Positions 17,299 through 27,022 of a stretch of DNA of 64,000 nt are shown in pieces. The DNA comes from Ardenticatenaceae bacterium (GTDB lineage Bacteria > Chloroflexota > Anaerolineae > Promineifilales > Promineifilaceae). Location: NCBI GenBank assembly GCA_020634395.1, contig JACKBU010000015.1:1-64000 (forward strand), given 5' to 3'. Position 1 is the first letter of the stretch; each line of letters opens with the position of its first letter. A model generated the notes under the pieces. The model was given only the letters and a program-made list of their open reading frames with translations. It was not told the DNA's origin and did not search any database. A program made the position numbers and the translations under genes.

Positions 17299-18969
17299 CT
17301 ACCTGGCTAACTGCACCTCAAGTTGGGCCGCGATCCATGATTCGGCCGCGTCTACAGCTTGCAACAAGGCCGTTCCCACCCCTTCAGACACAGGGAAAAC
17401 GTTTTCCCGACCCACGGTTTGCAGAATGCCGGTTCGCTCCATTTGCGTCAGGACATACGGTTCAACGCCGGCCAGCAGCAGCTTGCTCTCTTGTTGGCGC
17501 AGCTCGGCCGCGTACTGGGCCAGCACTTTCAGGAAGGTGCTGCCTACCTCGGTCTGGCCGCGCAAGACCAGGATCACGATGGCCTGGCACGTTGTTTCGG
17601 TTACTTGCGGCAGCTGCTGGCTAAACACCGGCGTGGCGGCATAAAACAGGCTGCCGTAGGGCATGAGGATGGTAACTTGCCGCGGCGGCACGGCCGTTGG
17701 CGGCTCGCTTTCCACCGGATATTGTCCTGGGCCAATCTGCCACGCCTTAACAGTCATTTTGTTGGATTGTTGGAAGATGTATAGCAGTCCGGCCAGAGCC
17801 ACGCCCAACAACACGGCATATTGCAGCGGGATAAACAAGGCGGCCAAAAAGGTCAGCACCATGACCACCTGCTGCACCACCCCAGTTTTCCATACCATGC
17901 CGATTTGCTTTGGTTTGAGCGTGCGAAAGCCGACGACAATGAGCAAACCGGCCAGCACCGGCATCGCAATGGCCCCGACAAACCGGCCAAACAGCACAAC
18001 GACCAGGGCCATTACCAGCCCGGCGGAGATGTTGGCAAAACGGGAGCGCGCCCCGGCCCCTACCACCAGGGCCGTGGCCGAGAGAGACCCACCCACGGCC
18101 GTCCCCTGGAACAGTCCGGATACCAGATTGGCAACGCCCTGCCCGACAAAATCGCCTGAAGCGTCCGGGTAACGGCCGTCTGGGTTGGGGATGGACTGGG
18201 TAATGCCTGCGCCCTGCATCAGTCCGACAAACGTGAGGGATAGAGCCGGGATGACGAGGCCGGGAAACACAGATAACGGCGGCAGCAACGGCCGTGGCAG
18301 CAAATCGGGAATGGCAGCCACATCCCGCACCAACAACACATCCGCGCCGAGCAATGGTACCATCAGCGAAGCCACGACTATCGCTACCACCATGCCCAAC
18401 GACCGCAAACTCGTCTTCTCCAGCGTCAGAATCAGAATGATGGTCAATATGCCCACCATCAACGTCATCAGGTGCACCTGATCCAGGTTTTGCAGCAGGT
18501 CCAACGTTCGCACAATGCGGTTAGCGCCCACACTGCTGTAGCCGGTAAAGTCATCCAGCTGTCCCAAAATGATCAAGACCGCTACCGCATTGACAAAACC
18601 CGTCATCACTGCATTGGGCACAAAGCGCACCAGGGAACCCAGCTTCAGCAGCCCGGCTGCCAGCATCAAAATGCCCGTCAGGATTGCCAGGGCAAATAAG
18701 TGGGTGTTAGGGCTGCGCCCCTCGGTTACCTGGGGCACACTGGCCACCACCAGCGCCATGGCGCTGGTGGCCTGAATAGACATAAAAGTGGAGCTGGTAA
18801 AAAACGCGCCGCTGAACGTGCCCATCATGTAGCCATGCAGCCCGTAGATGGGATTGATCAGCGCCAGCAGGCCGTTGGCCAGCCCGTCGGGGATGCTCTG
18901 GATACCCAGAACCAGTCCGGCGGTCAGGTCTTCAGCAATGGTGCTGCGGTTAATGAACTGTCGTTTCAT
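17299..18969 (-). CDS. SulP-family anion transporter with STAS domain
   Basis: This 556-residue inner-membrane protein starts with about eleven or more membrane helices of the SulP/SLC26 type (TAGLVLGIQSIPDGLANGLLA near the start; SLTFVGLMQG in the core). It ends in a cytoplasmic STAS domain (about 440-550). Family members carry sulfate, bicarbonate or other anions; the substrate here is not readable. I start at ATG 18969, since the longer frame would cross a terminator-like inverted repeat of the upstream gene. Confidence 0.88.
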   Translation of the reverse strand: MKRQFINRSTIAEDLTAGLVLGIQSIPDGLANGLLALINPIYGLHGYMMGTFSGAFFTSSTFMSIQATSAMALVVASVPQVTEGRSPNTHLFALAILTGILMLAAGLLKLGSLVRFVPNAVMTGFVNAVAVLIILGQLDDFTGYSSVGANRIVRTLDLLQNLDQVHLMTLMVGILTIILILTLEKTSLRSLGMVVAIVVASLMVPLLGADVLLVRDVAAIPDLLPRPLLPPLSVFPGLVIPALSLTFVGLMQGAGITQSIPNPDGRYPDASGDFVGQGVANLVSGLFQGTAVGGSLSATALVVGAGARSRFANISAGLVMALVVVLFGRFVGAIAMPVLAGLLIVVGFRTLKPKQIGMVWKTGVVQQVVMVLTFLAALFIPLQYAVLLGVALAGLLYIFQQSNKMTVKAWQIGPGQYPVESEPPTAVPPRQVTILMPYGSLFYAATPVFSQQLPQVTETTCQAIVILVLRGQTEVGSTFLKVLAQYAAELRQQESKLLLAGVEPYVLTQMERTGILQTVGRENVFPVSEGVGTALLQAVDAAESWIAAQLEVQLAR

Positions 18970-18989
18970 GACGACCTGATTTGTTAGCG

Positions 18990-19026
18990 GGTTTGATGGC
19001 TGGCTCTCATTGCCAGCCATCAAACC
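18990..19026 (-). terminator. Hairpin after the META-domain gene
   Basis: Perfect 15-base arms, GGTTTGATGGCTGGC (18990-19004) and GCCAGCCATCAAACC (19012-19026), with a 7-base loop, lie between two minus-strand genes. There is no T run. Confidence 0.65.
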
Positions 19027-19038
19027 TGCCGCCTTGCT

Positions 19039-21156
19039 TTATGGTATTCTGTTGGCCAGCACCGCAATCTGCCCACCGGCCGTCATGATTTCCAGCGAAC
19101 TGCCGTTAATGCGGAACGTAGCCGCAGAAGGCAGAGCGCTGGTCAGGAAATCGGTTTCCTGTTCCATGATGCCGGCCGGCTCCGTGCACAACTGCTGCGT
19201 GGAGGCGGGCAGGCCGATGGTGATGTTGCTGCCGTTGACTTGGTAGGACGTGGTGTAGGTGTTGCAGCCGGCGCTGCCGCCCAGGCTGCCGTTCGCCCCA
19301 AATTCCAGCGTCAGGCGTGTGCCGGCCAGCGGGGTGACCAGGGCGCCACGGCCGTTATTGTAATTCACTACTTCCCAGCGAGTCCCCGCCAGCGGGTCCG
19401 GCGCGGCGCCGCTGACGTTGATAGTCACCTGGCGGAAGATCACCGTGCCATCACGCTGCAAGACGCGCATCTCATACGTCGTGGTGACGGTGGGGCAGAC
19501 TTGCTCGCTGCCCTGGCCGGTGCGCGGGAAACGCTCAAACTGCTCGCCCAGCGGATAAACCCACACGGCCTGGATGTTGTTCACCGACCAACGCAAGGTG
19601 GTGCATTCGCCCTGGTTGATGTTGGTGCGGTCGGCCCCAAAGGAGATTTCGGCGACGGGGGTGGCCGTAGGCGCCGGCGGCGGAGTGGGCGTGGGCGCTG
19701 CTGTGGGCAGAACCACAATTGGCGGGGCGACCTCAATCACCGGGACGTTTTCCGTATTGGTGGCGACAACAAAGTCAGCGGAGACCCAGCCGATACCACC
19801 GGGAGCGGTGGGGACGGCGGCGGCCCACCAACGGCCGTCAACACTGCGCCCCACAATCTCGCCCTCATCGCCGTCCCGGGCAAAGCCGATGACCGGGAAG
19901 TTGACGCCGGGGCCAGAACGAATGTTAAGCCCTTGCGGCGAGTTGACGCGGCCTGTGGGCACAGCCGGATCTGGTTCCGGCAGGTCCACGACCAGTTTGC
20001 GGGTCATGATCACGGCCAACTGGTCGTCGGCGGTGCGCATTTGCAGCATGTTGCCCTGGATGCTGTAGGTGGCGGCGCTTTGCAAGGCGACCAGGTATTC
20101 GCTTTCTTGCTCCATCACACCGGCCGGTTCGGCGCAAAAGCGCATGGTGCTGCCAATCGGCCCAATCTCAATACTGCCATCGCTGGCTGTAAAACTGGTA
20201 ACGTACTGGTTGCAGCCGGCGCTGCCGCTCAGGTCGTCTTCCAGGCCGAAGTAAGCGGAAATCTCTGTACCGGTGATAAGGCCGACAACGGCGTCACGGC
20301 CGTTGTTGTAAGAGACCACGTCCCAGGCGGTGTCGGCCAGATTGGTGGGCTGGGCGACAAACGTGGCAACCACCTGGCCGCCGGACAGCAGGGAAAGCTC
20401 ATCGGCGCTGCTGGTGAAGCTGTCGGTGGCGGCCAGGGCGGCCATAAAGTCTGTGGCCTGCGTCATAACCGGCTCCTCGCAGGCCATCATGGTGGATGGC
20501 CCGGCCGGGTCAAAGGTCAGACTGCTGCCGTCCTGCGTATAACCGAGGCTAAACTGGTTGCAGCCGTCTGTGCCGGAGGCGGTGCCGTCTGTGCCAAACT
20601 GCAGGGTAACGGCCGTGCCATAAATGGGCATCTCGCCGTTCAGCGAGCTGAGCACCCAGCCGGTGCCGGCCAGGTCGCTGCCGGTTTCAGACGAGCCCGT
20701 GATGCCTTGGACTGGGGCTTCGGCCTCGACCGTGCCGGCCACAAAAGTCGCTACAACCTCGTCGCCCGCTTTCAGGCTCAGCTGGTCTGTAGAAGCGGTG
20801 AAGCTGGTGACGCTCCCCAGCGCGGCCATATAGTCTGACGCCTGAGTCATGACCGGTTCTTCGCAGGCCATCATCGATGAAATCCCGGCAGACTGATTGA
20901 TTGTCAGGTTCGCGCCGTCCTGGGTGTAAGTGGTGTTAAACCGGTTGCAGCCATCGCTGCCGAAAACTGTGCCGTCCGTGCCGAATTGGAGGGTAACGGC
21001 CGTGTCGGCCACCGGCAGTTCGCCATTCAAAGAACTCAAAATCCAGTTTGTCCCGGCCAGCTCCAGGCTGGCTTCCGGTTCGGCCGTTTGCTGGCACGCC
21101 GCCAGCGCAAACAGGGCCATCGCCAATAAAATTACTCTTGCAGTTGCTTTTATCAC
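19039..21156 (-). CDS. Lipoprotein with four META domains and an SH3b domain
   Basis: This 705-residue surface lipoprotein (LAAC lipobox, Cys near 21) contains META (HslJ-like) domains at about 30-140, 160-270, 275-390 and 595-705. Each shows the pattern W..(S/N)(L/Y)NG...F..DG...G..GCN. Between the third and fourth lie a bacterial SH3 domain (about 400-470; GLNIRSGPGVNFPVIG), a Pro/Thr linker, and an Ig-like domain with a Cys pair (about 510-590). HslJ-type META proteins are linked to stress and novobiocin resistance in enterobacteria; here a wall or envelope role is likely. The start is GTG, with AGGAG upstream. Confidence 0.85.
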   Translation of the reverse strand: MIKATARVILLAMALFALAACQQTAEPEASLELAGTNWILSSLNGELPVADTAVTLQFGTDGTVFGSDGCNRFNTTYTQDGANLTINQSAGISSMMACEEPVMTQASDYMAALGSVTSFTASTDQLSLKAGDEVVATFVAGTVEAEAPVQGITGSSETGSDLAGTGWVLSSLNGEMPIYGTAVTLQFGTDGTASGTDGCNQFSLGYTQDGSSLTFDPAGPSTMMACEEPVMTQATDFMAALAATDSFTSSADELSLLSGGQVVATFVAQPTNLADTAWDVVSYNNGRDAVVGLITGTEISAYFGLEDDLSGSAGCNQYVTSFTASDGSIEIGPIGSTMRFCAEPAGVMEQESEYLVALQSAATYSIQGNMLQMRTADDQLAVIMTRKLVVDLPEPDPAVPTGRVNSPQGLNIRSGPGVNFPVIGFARDGDEGEIVGRSVDGRWWAAAVPTAPGGIGWVSADFVVATNTENVPVIEVAPPIVVLPTAAPTPTPPPAPTATPVAEISFGADRTNINQGECTTLRWSVNNIQAVWVYPLGEQFERFPRTGQGSEQVCPTVTTTYEMRVLQRDGTVIFRQVTINVSGAAPDPLAGTRWEVVNYNNGRGALVTPLAGTRLTLEFGANGSLGGSAGCNTYTTSYQVNGSNITIGLPASTQQLCTEPAGIMEQETDFLTSALPSAATFRINGSSLEIMTAGGQIAVLANRIP

Positions 21157-21297
21157 AGGTGTTTTCTCCTTCCAACTGAGTCTTTTTTAGGCTCTTTGGG
21201 ATTTCGTGGGGCCAGGTGCGTGAAACCGCTCTGGTCACGTATCACGCTTCACGCATCATAGCAGTCAACCCGCCAAATTCCTGAAGAACCAGCTTCT

Positions 21298-21846
21298 TTA
21301 TCCATGCGCCATCATGTCGATGGCCACAGTAACAGCCAGAATCACAATATCGTTTTGCGAGGGTTCAATCTGGACGCCGTAGGTGTCGGCCAATCGGAAC
21401 CACTTTTTGGAAACTTCGGCAACCTTATTCCCACTCTCGCCGATGGTGTATTGGTGGTCCAGAATGTTGCCCTGCACGTTCAGGTCTGGGCCGTCACCAA
21501 TTTTCACCACCCAGCGGTCGCGCAGGGGGGTGATGAGCGCCTTCCTGACGGTGGCCAGGCGCTCGTCGTTGGGCCCTTCGATGGTCATCGTGTCTTTGAT
21601 GCGTACCAACTTTTCCTGAATTTTGCACAGGGTCTGCCCTTGCGTATCTTCAAAAAAGAGGGTGTCGCGGATGCGCAGCATTTTGCCATCCACCTTGAAA
21701 ACGCGCTGTCCGCTCTCGTTTTCAATCCAAAAATCATCGCCAAACGCGACCAGTTTTTGCCGCATTCTGTAGCGGGTGGCTGTGCCGCGCCGGCCAAATA
21801 CCTCGCGCTCCTCGCGCCGTTGTTCCCGCCTTCCTTTACCTAACAT
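21298..21846 (-). CDS. LURP-one-related protein
   Basis: This 182-residue protein matches the LURP-one-related/scramblase-like fold (PF04525), as judged from the repeated pattern RQKLVAFGDDFWIENESG, VFKVDGKMLRIRDTLFFED and KIQEKLVRIKDTMTIE. It starts with a basic charged stretch. The ATG at 21846 has GGAGG seven bases upstream. Its function in bacteria is unclear. Confidence 0.8.
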   Translation of the reverse strand: MLGKGRREQRREEREVFGRRGTATRYRMRQKLVAFGDDFWIENESGQRVFKVDGKMLRIRDTLFFEDTQGQTLCKIQEKLVRIKDTMTIEGPNDERLATVRKALITPLRDRWVVKIGDGPDLNVQGNILDHQYTIGESGNKVAEVSKKWFRLADTYGVQIEPSQNDIVILAVTVAIDMMAHG

Positions 21847-21949
21847 AGGGTGTGCCTCCATTTTGTTGCTTGTAAGTCCTGCCTTGGGCAGTGATCACCA
21901 GTGATTGGTCAGCAAAAAGAGCGCCGACGTATCTTCTCTCACTGCTCGC

Positions 21950-23857
21950 TTAGGGCGTAACGATGTTAAACCAGAATTCAAAGGTATCGAGTAGATAGAG
22001 GAACTCGATAAGTTTCTCCGGGTTGCCTTCGATTTGGGCCTCGCCCACGGCCGTTTTCTCGGCCAACGTCGCTTCTCCCAGGAGGATTTCATCCAGCGCG
22101 GTGCGGGTGATGATGAGAGTGGCATCGGCCTGGGCAGACTGTTTGCCTTTGGCGTAGTTAAGGACGCCATTCTCCACGATTAACACATACTGCTCGTCGC
22201 TGTCGGTGAAGTGGGCGTTGAGGGTGATCACGCGCCCGGCCGCTTTAGGCCCAATCAGGCGTACCGCCAACAGGTCGAAGAACATATCCAGCGACATCGC
22301 CTTGATCACATCCGGGCTGGCCGTCTTGGGCGCGCCCAGGTCTTGCACGCCATCACGCAGTTCTTTGGCGGCGCTGAGGTAGAAGTTGCGCCAGGGGCCG
22401 GATTCCGCCTGATAGCCCAACTGCTCCAGAGCGTCGGCCTGCAGGTTGCGGGCCGCTTTGTTGTCCGGGTCGGCAAAGACGAGGTGGTTGACCACCTGAG
22501 CGACCCAGCGGTATTCCCCTTTGTCGAACGATTCGCGGGCCTTAGCCAGCAAGTTTTCGGCTCCGCCCATAAATTCGACGTATTTTTGCCCGGCGTCTTG
22601 GGGCGGCAGCGGATGCAGGTTGGCCGGATTGCCATCGAAAAAGCCCAGATAATGCTGGTAAACGGCTTTGACGTTGTGGCTGACCGTGCCATAGTAGCCG
22701 CGGTTGTACCAGACGTTGAAGAGGTCGGCCGGCAGTTGGCTCTGGACGATTTCTGGGATTTCCAGCAGGGTGTAGCCCTGATTGGCCAGGCGCATGGTCT
22801 CGTCGTGGATGTATTTGTACATGTCGCGCTGCTTCTTCAGGTATTCCACGCCCGCTTCCGCCCCCCAGGTGGGCCAGTGGTGGGAGGAGAAGATGACGGT
22901 GTAACGGCCGTTAAACAGCTCAATCGCCTCGTCAATATAATGCGCCCACACTTTGGGATTGCGCACCTGCGCGCCGCGCAGAGTGTAGAGGTTGTGCATG
23001 TTGCGCGAGACGTTTTCGGCCATGCACAAAGCGCGTTTTTGAGGGAAGATGAAATTCATCTCCGCCGGGGCTTCCGTGCCGGGGGTGAGTTGAAACTCGA
23101 TTTCCAGGCCGTCTACGGTCATGGTCTGGCCGGTGTGGGTGATGCAGTCGGTTGGCTCGATGAGGGTGGGCACGTCGGCAGAGGTCGTCTGCCCCAGGCC
23201 CGCGCCGACCTGCCCGGTGGGGCCCTTGGGCAGCAGGTTGCCATACATATAGCTGGCGCGGCGGCTCATCACGTTGCCGGCGATGACGTTCTCGCTGATG
23301 GCGTGTTCCATGAAATGGTCTGGGGCAATCACCTTCACCTTGCCGGCCTGCACATCGGCCCGAGATATGATGCCTTTCACACCGCCCCAATGGTCGATGT
23401 GGCTGTGGGTATAGATGACGGCGACGATAGGCTTCCGGCCAAGATGTTGGTAGACGAGTTCCATGCCTGCTGCGGCGGTGCGCGGCGTTACCAGCGGATC
23501 TATCACCAGGTAGCCGCCGTCGGATTCGACGATGCTCATGACGGACAGATCAAAGCCGCGAATCTGGTAAATGCCCTCGGTGACTTTGAACAGGCCATGA
23601 TAGTTGGCGTTCAGGCGTGACTGCCGCCATAGGCTGGGGTTGACGCTGGGCGGGGCGGTTTCTTCTTCGAGGAAGGGGTAAGCGCTGAGGTCCCAAACGG
23701 CACGGCCGTTTTCATCGCGAATCACCGGGTCGTCGAGGGTGGCGATAAAACCCTGACGCGAGGCCGCGAAGTCTTGCGTATCATCCCAGGGCAGTTCGGC
23801 CAGTAAAGTGCGGTTCGCGGCGCTGGTAAACTCTGTGGCTTGTTTTGCGTTTTCCAT
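21950..23857 (-). CDS. Alkyl sulfatase, SdsA1-like metallo-beta-lactamase fold
   Basis: This 635-residue enzyme is of the class that hydrolyses primary or secondary alkyl sulfates such as SDS. It has the di-zinc motif THSHIDHWGG (H151, H153, D155, H156). A helical dimerisation region lies at about 400-510, and a C-terminal SCP2-like lipid-binding domain at about 525-635. The full domain order matches SdsA1 and YjcS. The ATG at 23857 has AGGAG upstream. No signal peptide is evident, unlike some secreted homologues. Confidence 0.92.
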   Translation of the reverse strand: MENAKQATEFTSAANRTLLAELPWDDTQDFAASRQGFIATLDDPVIRDENGRAVWDLSAYPFLEEETAPPSVNPSLWRQSRLNANYHGLFKVTEGIYQIRGFDLSVMSIVESDGGYLVIDPLVTPRTAAAGMELVYQHLGRKPIVAVIYTHSHIDHWGGVKGIISRADVQAGKVKVIAPDHFMEHAISENVIAGNVMSRRASYMYGNLLPKGPTGQVGAGLGQTTSADVPTLIEPTDCITHTGQTMTVDGLEIEFQLTPGTEAPAEMNFIFPQKRALCMAENVSRNMHNLYTLRGAQVRNPKVWAHYIDEAIELFNGRYTVIFSSHHWPTWGAEAGVEYLKKQRDMYKYIHDETMRLANQGYTLLEIPEIVQSQLPADLFNVWYNRGYYGTVSHNVKAVYQHYLGFFDGNPANLHPLPPQDAGQKYVEFMGGAENLLAKARESFDKGEYRWVAQVVNHLVFADPDNKAARNLQADALEQLGYQAESGPWRNFYLSAAKELRDGVQDLGAPKTASPDVIKAMSLDMFFDLLAVRLIGPKAAGRVITLNAHFTDSDEQYVLIVENGVLNYAKGKQSAQADATLIITRTALDEILLGEATLAEKTAVGEAQIEGNPEKLIEFLYLLDTFEFWFNIVTP

Positions 23858-23913
23858 TCGTTTCTCCTGTTGCCGGTTTTTTCTCACTCCGCCTGCTGTT
23901 TTCCAAAGAGCGA

Positions 23914-24168
23914 TTACCCGGCAGTTGTTCCCAGGCATTCAACTTGCAGCAGGGGCAGCCCCACATCGTACAGGCTGCTTAACAAACCGATAAGAGCAGC
24001 CTGGTCGCATACGACGCCGGTAATTGTGGTGATCACGGCCGTGTGGTCGTCGTTGCACTGGATGGTCCAGTCGGCATCCAGATGCTGCAGCCAGGATTCA
24101 TCAAACGCACCCTGACAGCGGATGCAGTAGACGGCCGTTTCATGCATCGTCAATTTATGTCGCGCCAT
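23914..24168 (-). CDS. Conserved small protein of unknown function
   Basis: This 84-residue protein has a Cys pair (CIRC) in the middle and a C-terminal segment, DQAALIGLLSSLYDVGLPLL, that resembles small proteins common beside Chloroflexota regulators. It lies between the alkylsulfatase and the MalT-like regulator on the same strand. I cannot assign a function. Confidence 0.6.
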   Translation of the reverse strand: MARHKLTMHETAVYCIRCQGAFDESWLQHLDADWTIQCNDDHTAVITTITGVVCDQAALIGLLSSLYDVGLPLLQVECLGTTAG

Positions 24169-24241
24169 ACGCGGATCATAAGGGAAACCGGCGCCAGTGA
24201 GAAGGCCAGAAGAGAGTACTTAGGGAGTATATTGGGAGTAA

Positions 24242-26956
24242 TCAGGGGAGGAAGTTTAAGGTTTTTGCTTTGGCCACGGCCTGGCGACGGCCGTTCACGC
24301 CCAGCTTGCGGTACATGTTGCGGTTATGCTTCTTCACCGTCAGCACCGAAACCACCAACTGTTCGGCAATCTCCTTGTCCGCCAGCCCTTGCTGCAAAAG
24401 GGCTAAAATTTCTAATTCTCGGTCGGTTAGAAGATCATCCGGGTTGGGTGATTGGTCAGCGGAATAAACAGCCAGAATATCGCTGATGTAGGCCGTGGCT
24501 ACGTTCCGGGCGGACAACTGGGCCAGCAAGCCGGCCATCTCTGGACCCAGTTCCACAAACAGGCGCAGGTAGCCGCCCGGTTCAGCCAACCGCACGGCGC
24601 GTTCGGCGGCGGCCAGGGCCTCATCCGGCCGATTTTGCGCCTGCGCCAGCAGCGCCCGCAGCGCCCAAACCTGGATGCGCCGCCAGACGTTGGCCGTAGC
24701 TTCGGCGTATTGCTGGCAGGAATCTAATAAAGCGGCGGCTTCCTGGCGGGAAACGGCCGTCCCTTGTGCCAGGAGAACTTTCACCCGAGTCAGCTCACCG
24801 GCTTCCCAAAACCAGAGCGGTTGCCGGATCGGCTGTGCGCCCGTCTGCGTCCAATGCACGGCCGTGCCCACGTCCCCGCGCAGCAGCGCCAGACGGGCAC
24901 GAAATGCCTCCACTTCCGGGGCAAATTGAACCTGTTTCATCTCCAACAGCGCCTGCGTCAGCGTGTCCAACGTCTGACGCGTCTGCCCCTCGTCGCCCTG
25001 GCATTGGTGCAGCAGGGCCAGGCCCAGCATCGCTTCGTGGTAGGTGCGAAAGTTAGCCTGATAGCGCCATGCAGGGACGGCCGACCAGTGGGCACAGGCA
25101 TCGTCCAGGCGGTTCCAATGGTAGTAGACGTGGCCCAGGAAGTGCTGCGCCCAGGTGATCGTAAGCGGTTTCTCTTCCGCTAACCCCAGTTTCAACATAT
25201 ACTGGCCCACCTGCTCCAACCGTTTCAAATCGCCGATTGTGCCGTAAATAGCCCCGGCTCCCAGCAGCTGCAGATAGCGGAGGGTTGGATGTTGTGACTG
25301 CTCATCATCCAGCCAGATGGTAAGCTGGCGCAGAGCGGCTTCCGTCTGTCCCAGGCTTTGCTGCGCCAGAAGCTGGAACAAAGCAGCCATGCCGTGGGCA
25401 AAAAAGTAATGGCGGGGCAGATGGTCTAACGCGGATTGAGCGTAAGTCAGGGCGCGCTGAAATTCGTTTTGGAAGAAGGCCATTTCGGCGCGCAAGGCGT
25501 CTCGTTCGCCTTGTAAGATGGCGCGAGCCACACTGCCCCCGGCGACGCTGTCTGGTTCCTGAGCCAGCAGCGATTCTGCCTGCTGCAACAAAGTGGGAAT
25601 CGGCTGAAACCTGGCCTGCCAGCGCAGCATCCACGCTTCGAGCTGCAACAAGGCCGGACGCCGCGCCACCACTTCCTGCGGCAGCAGCCCCAGCCACCGG
25701 TTCAGGCGGTGCATTTCCCCCTGGTCGAGTATTTCGTGCCGCCGGTCTTCGATGAGCGTAACGGCCGTATCCACATCGCCCGCCGTCAGCAAATGGCGCA
25801 GCGCCGCTTCGGTAAAGCCTTGCGCGGCCAGCCACGCACCGGCACGGCCGTGCAGTGCCGCAATTTCTGCTGGTCCCCACTCCTCCTGCGCCAGCCGCCG
25901 CAGCAGTAGTTCCCGAAACAAGGGATGGTAGCGATACCAGGTTCCTGTTTCATCCAGCGACGTCAGGAAGAGGCCGGCGCGGGCTATGTCATCCAGGCGC
26001 GGCCTTTCACCGGCTGGCTGTTCACCGGCTGGCTGTTCACCAGATGGTTGTTCACCAGATGGTTTTTCACCAACCACGGCCACGCATAATGAATGGCATA
26101 AGCGCTCCAGAACGGCCGTTTTCAGCAAAAATTCCAACACGGCGGGCGGCTGATGGGCCAATACTTCATCTAGCAAAAAGTCCATGATCAGGCGCTGATT
26201 GCGTTCTTGAAAGGTGCGGGCATACGCGGCCTGGTCTGTCTGCCCGCGCAAAGAAAGCCCCGCCAACTGCAGGCCGATAATCCAGCCTTCAGTCTGCTCC
26301 TCCAAGAGCACGGCCGTGACCTCATCCACTTCAACGCCCGTCGTCTGGCTCAAGACGGCCCGCGCTTCTGCCTGGGCAAAACGTAAATCGGCGGCGCGCA
26401 CTTCCAGCAACTGCTGCTGCGCCCGGCGGCGCGCCAGCAGCGGCAGTGCCGGGTCTATGCGGGTGATCAGCAGCAGCCGCAGCGTGTCGGGCAAATGCCG
26501 GACGAGCGCGGCCATCACCTGTTGGATGGCGGGCAGGGTGAGCAGGTGGTAATCATCCAGAATCAGAAGCAAGGTGTGGGGCAGGTGGGCCAGGTCGTTG
26601 ATCAGGGTGTTAGTGATGGTTTCCAGCGGCGGTGATTGGGGGGCGTTGAGCAGTGTCTGGGTGTGGGCGCACGGCCGTTGCTGGGGGAAGGCGTTGTGCA
26701 CGGCCGTTGTCAGATAACGCAGGAACACATCCAGGTCGTTGTCATCTTTATCCAGCGAGATCCAGGCCCTTGTCAGTGCCGGGCGCTGCTGCAGCCAATC
26801 GGCCGCCAGCGACGTTTTACCGTAGCCGGCCGGGGCCGAAATGAGAATGAGATCCTGCGCCAAACCGCGATCCAACTGCGCCAGCAGGCGCGGACGCGTT
26901 GTATACCCTGGGTGTAAACGTGGGGGTCGCAGCTTCGTGTCGATCAATATTCCCAT
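24242..26956 (-). CDS. MalT-like LuxR-family transcriptional activator
   Basis: This 904-residue STAND regulator has an N-terminal NTPase with Walker A APAGYGKTS (residues 41-49) and a Walker B region LLLILDDYH. A long TPR-type sensor region follows, then a C-terminal LuxR helix-turn-helix (last 65 residues; LTDRELEILALLQQGLADKEIAEQL). A pentapeptide repeat (GEQPA/S) splits the NTPase region. The ATG at 26956 is preferred over an upstream GTG (27001). It may control the alkylsulfatase downstream on the same strand; this is inference from position. Confidence 0.88.
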   Translation of the reverse strand: MGILIDTKLRPPRLHPGYTTRPRLLAQLDRGLAQDLILISAPAGYGKTSLAADWLQQRPALTRAWISLDKDDNDLDVFLRYLTTAVHNAFPQQRPCAHTQTLLNAPQSPPLETITNTLINDLAHLPHTLLLILDDYHLLTLPAIQQVMAALVRHLPDTLRLLLITRIDPALPLLARRRAQQQLLEVRAADLRFAQAEARAVLSQTTGVEVDEVTAVLLEEQTEGWIIGLQLAGLSLRGQTDQAAYARTFQERNQRLIMDFLLDEVLAHQPPAVLEFLLKTAVLERLCHSLCVAVVGEKPSGEQPSGEQPAGEQPAGERPRLDDIARAGLFLTSLDETGTWYRYHPLFRELLLRRLAQEEWGPAEIAALHGRAGAWLAAQGFTEAALRHLLTAGDVDTAVTLIEDRRHEILDQGEMHRLNRWLGLLPQEVVARRPALLQLEAWMLRWQARFQPIPTLLQQAESLLAQEPDSVAGGSVARAILQGERDALRAEMAFFQNEFQRALTYAQSALDHLPRHYFFAHGMAALFQLLAQQSLGQTEAALRQLTIWLDDEQSQHPTLRYLQLLGAGAIYGTIGDLKRLEQVGQYMLKLGLAEEKPLTITWAQHFLGHVYYHWNRLDDACAHWSAVPAWRYQANFRTYHEAMLGLALLHQCQGDEGQTRQTLDTLTQALLEMKQVQFAPEVEAFRARLALLRGDVGTAVHWTQTGAQPIRQPLWFWEAGELTRVKVLLAQGTAVSRQEAAALLDSCQQYAEATANVWRRIQVWALRALLAQAQNRPDEALAAAERAVRLAEPGGYLRLFVELGPEMAGLLAQLSARNVATAYISDILAVYSADQSPNPDDLLTDRELEILALLQQGLADKEIAEQLVVSVLTVKKHNRNMYRKLGVNGRRQAVAKAKTLNFLP
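26006..26065 (-). repeat. 15-bp coding tandem repeat in the MalT-like gene
   Basis: Four 15-base units (TTCACCGGCTGGCTG twice, then TTCACCAGATGGTTG and TTCACCAGATGGTTT) encode repeated Gly-Glu-Gln/Lys-Pro-Ala/Ser. Their length keeps the frame, so copy number can vary without breaking the gene. Confidence 0.85.
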
Positions 26957-27022
26957 TTGCAGTCTCGTTTGATGAATGTCCGTGCCTGATTGGATAGGCA
27001 CAGAAAATGGCGCAGCGAACTG

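Noticed and set aside
18970..19023. Longer SulP start 18 codons upstream
   Set aside because: That stretch is the inverted repeat that ends the META-domain gene; ATG 18969 gives a normal SulP N-terminus.
26006..26065. CRISPR-like short repeats
   Set aside because: The units are contiguous 15-mers in a coding frame with no spacers. No array with spacers was seen anywhere in the window.
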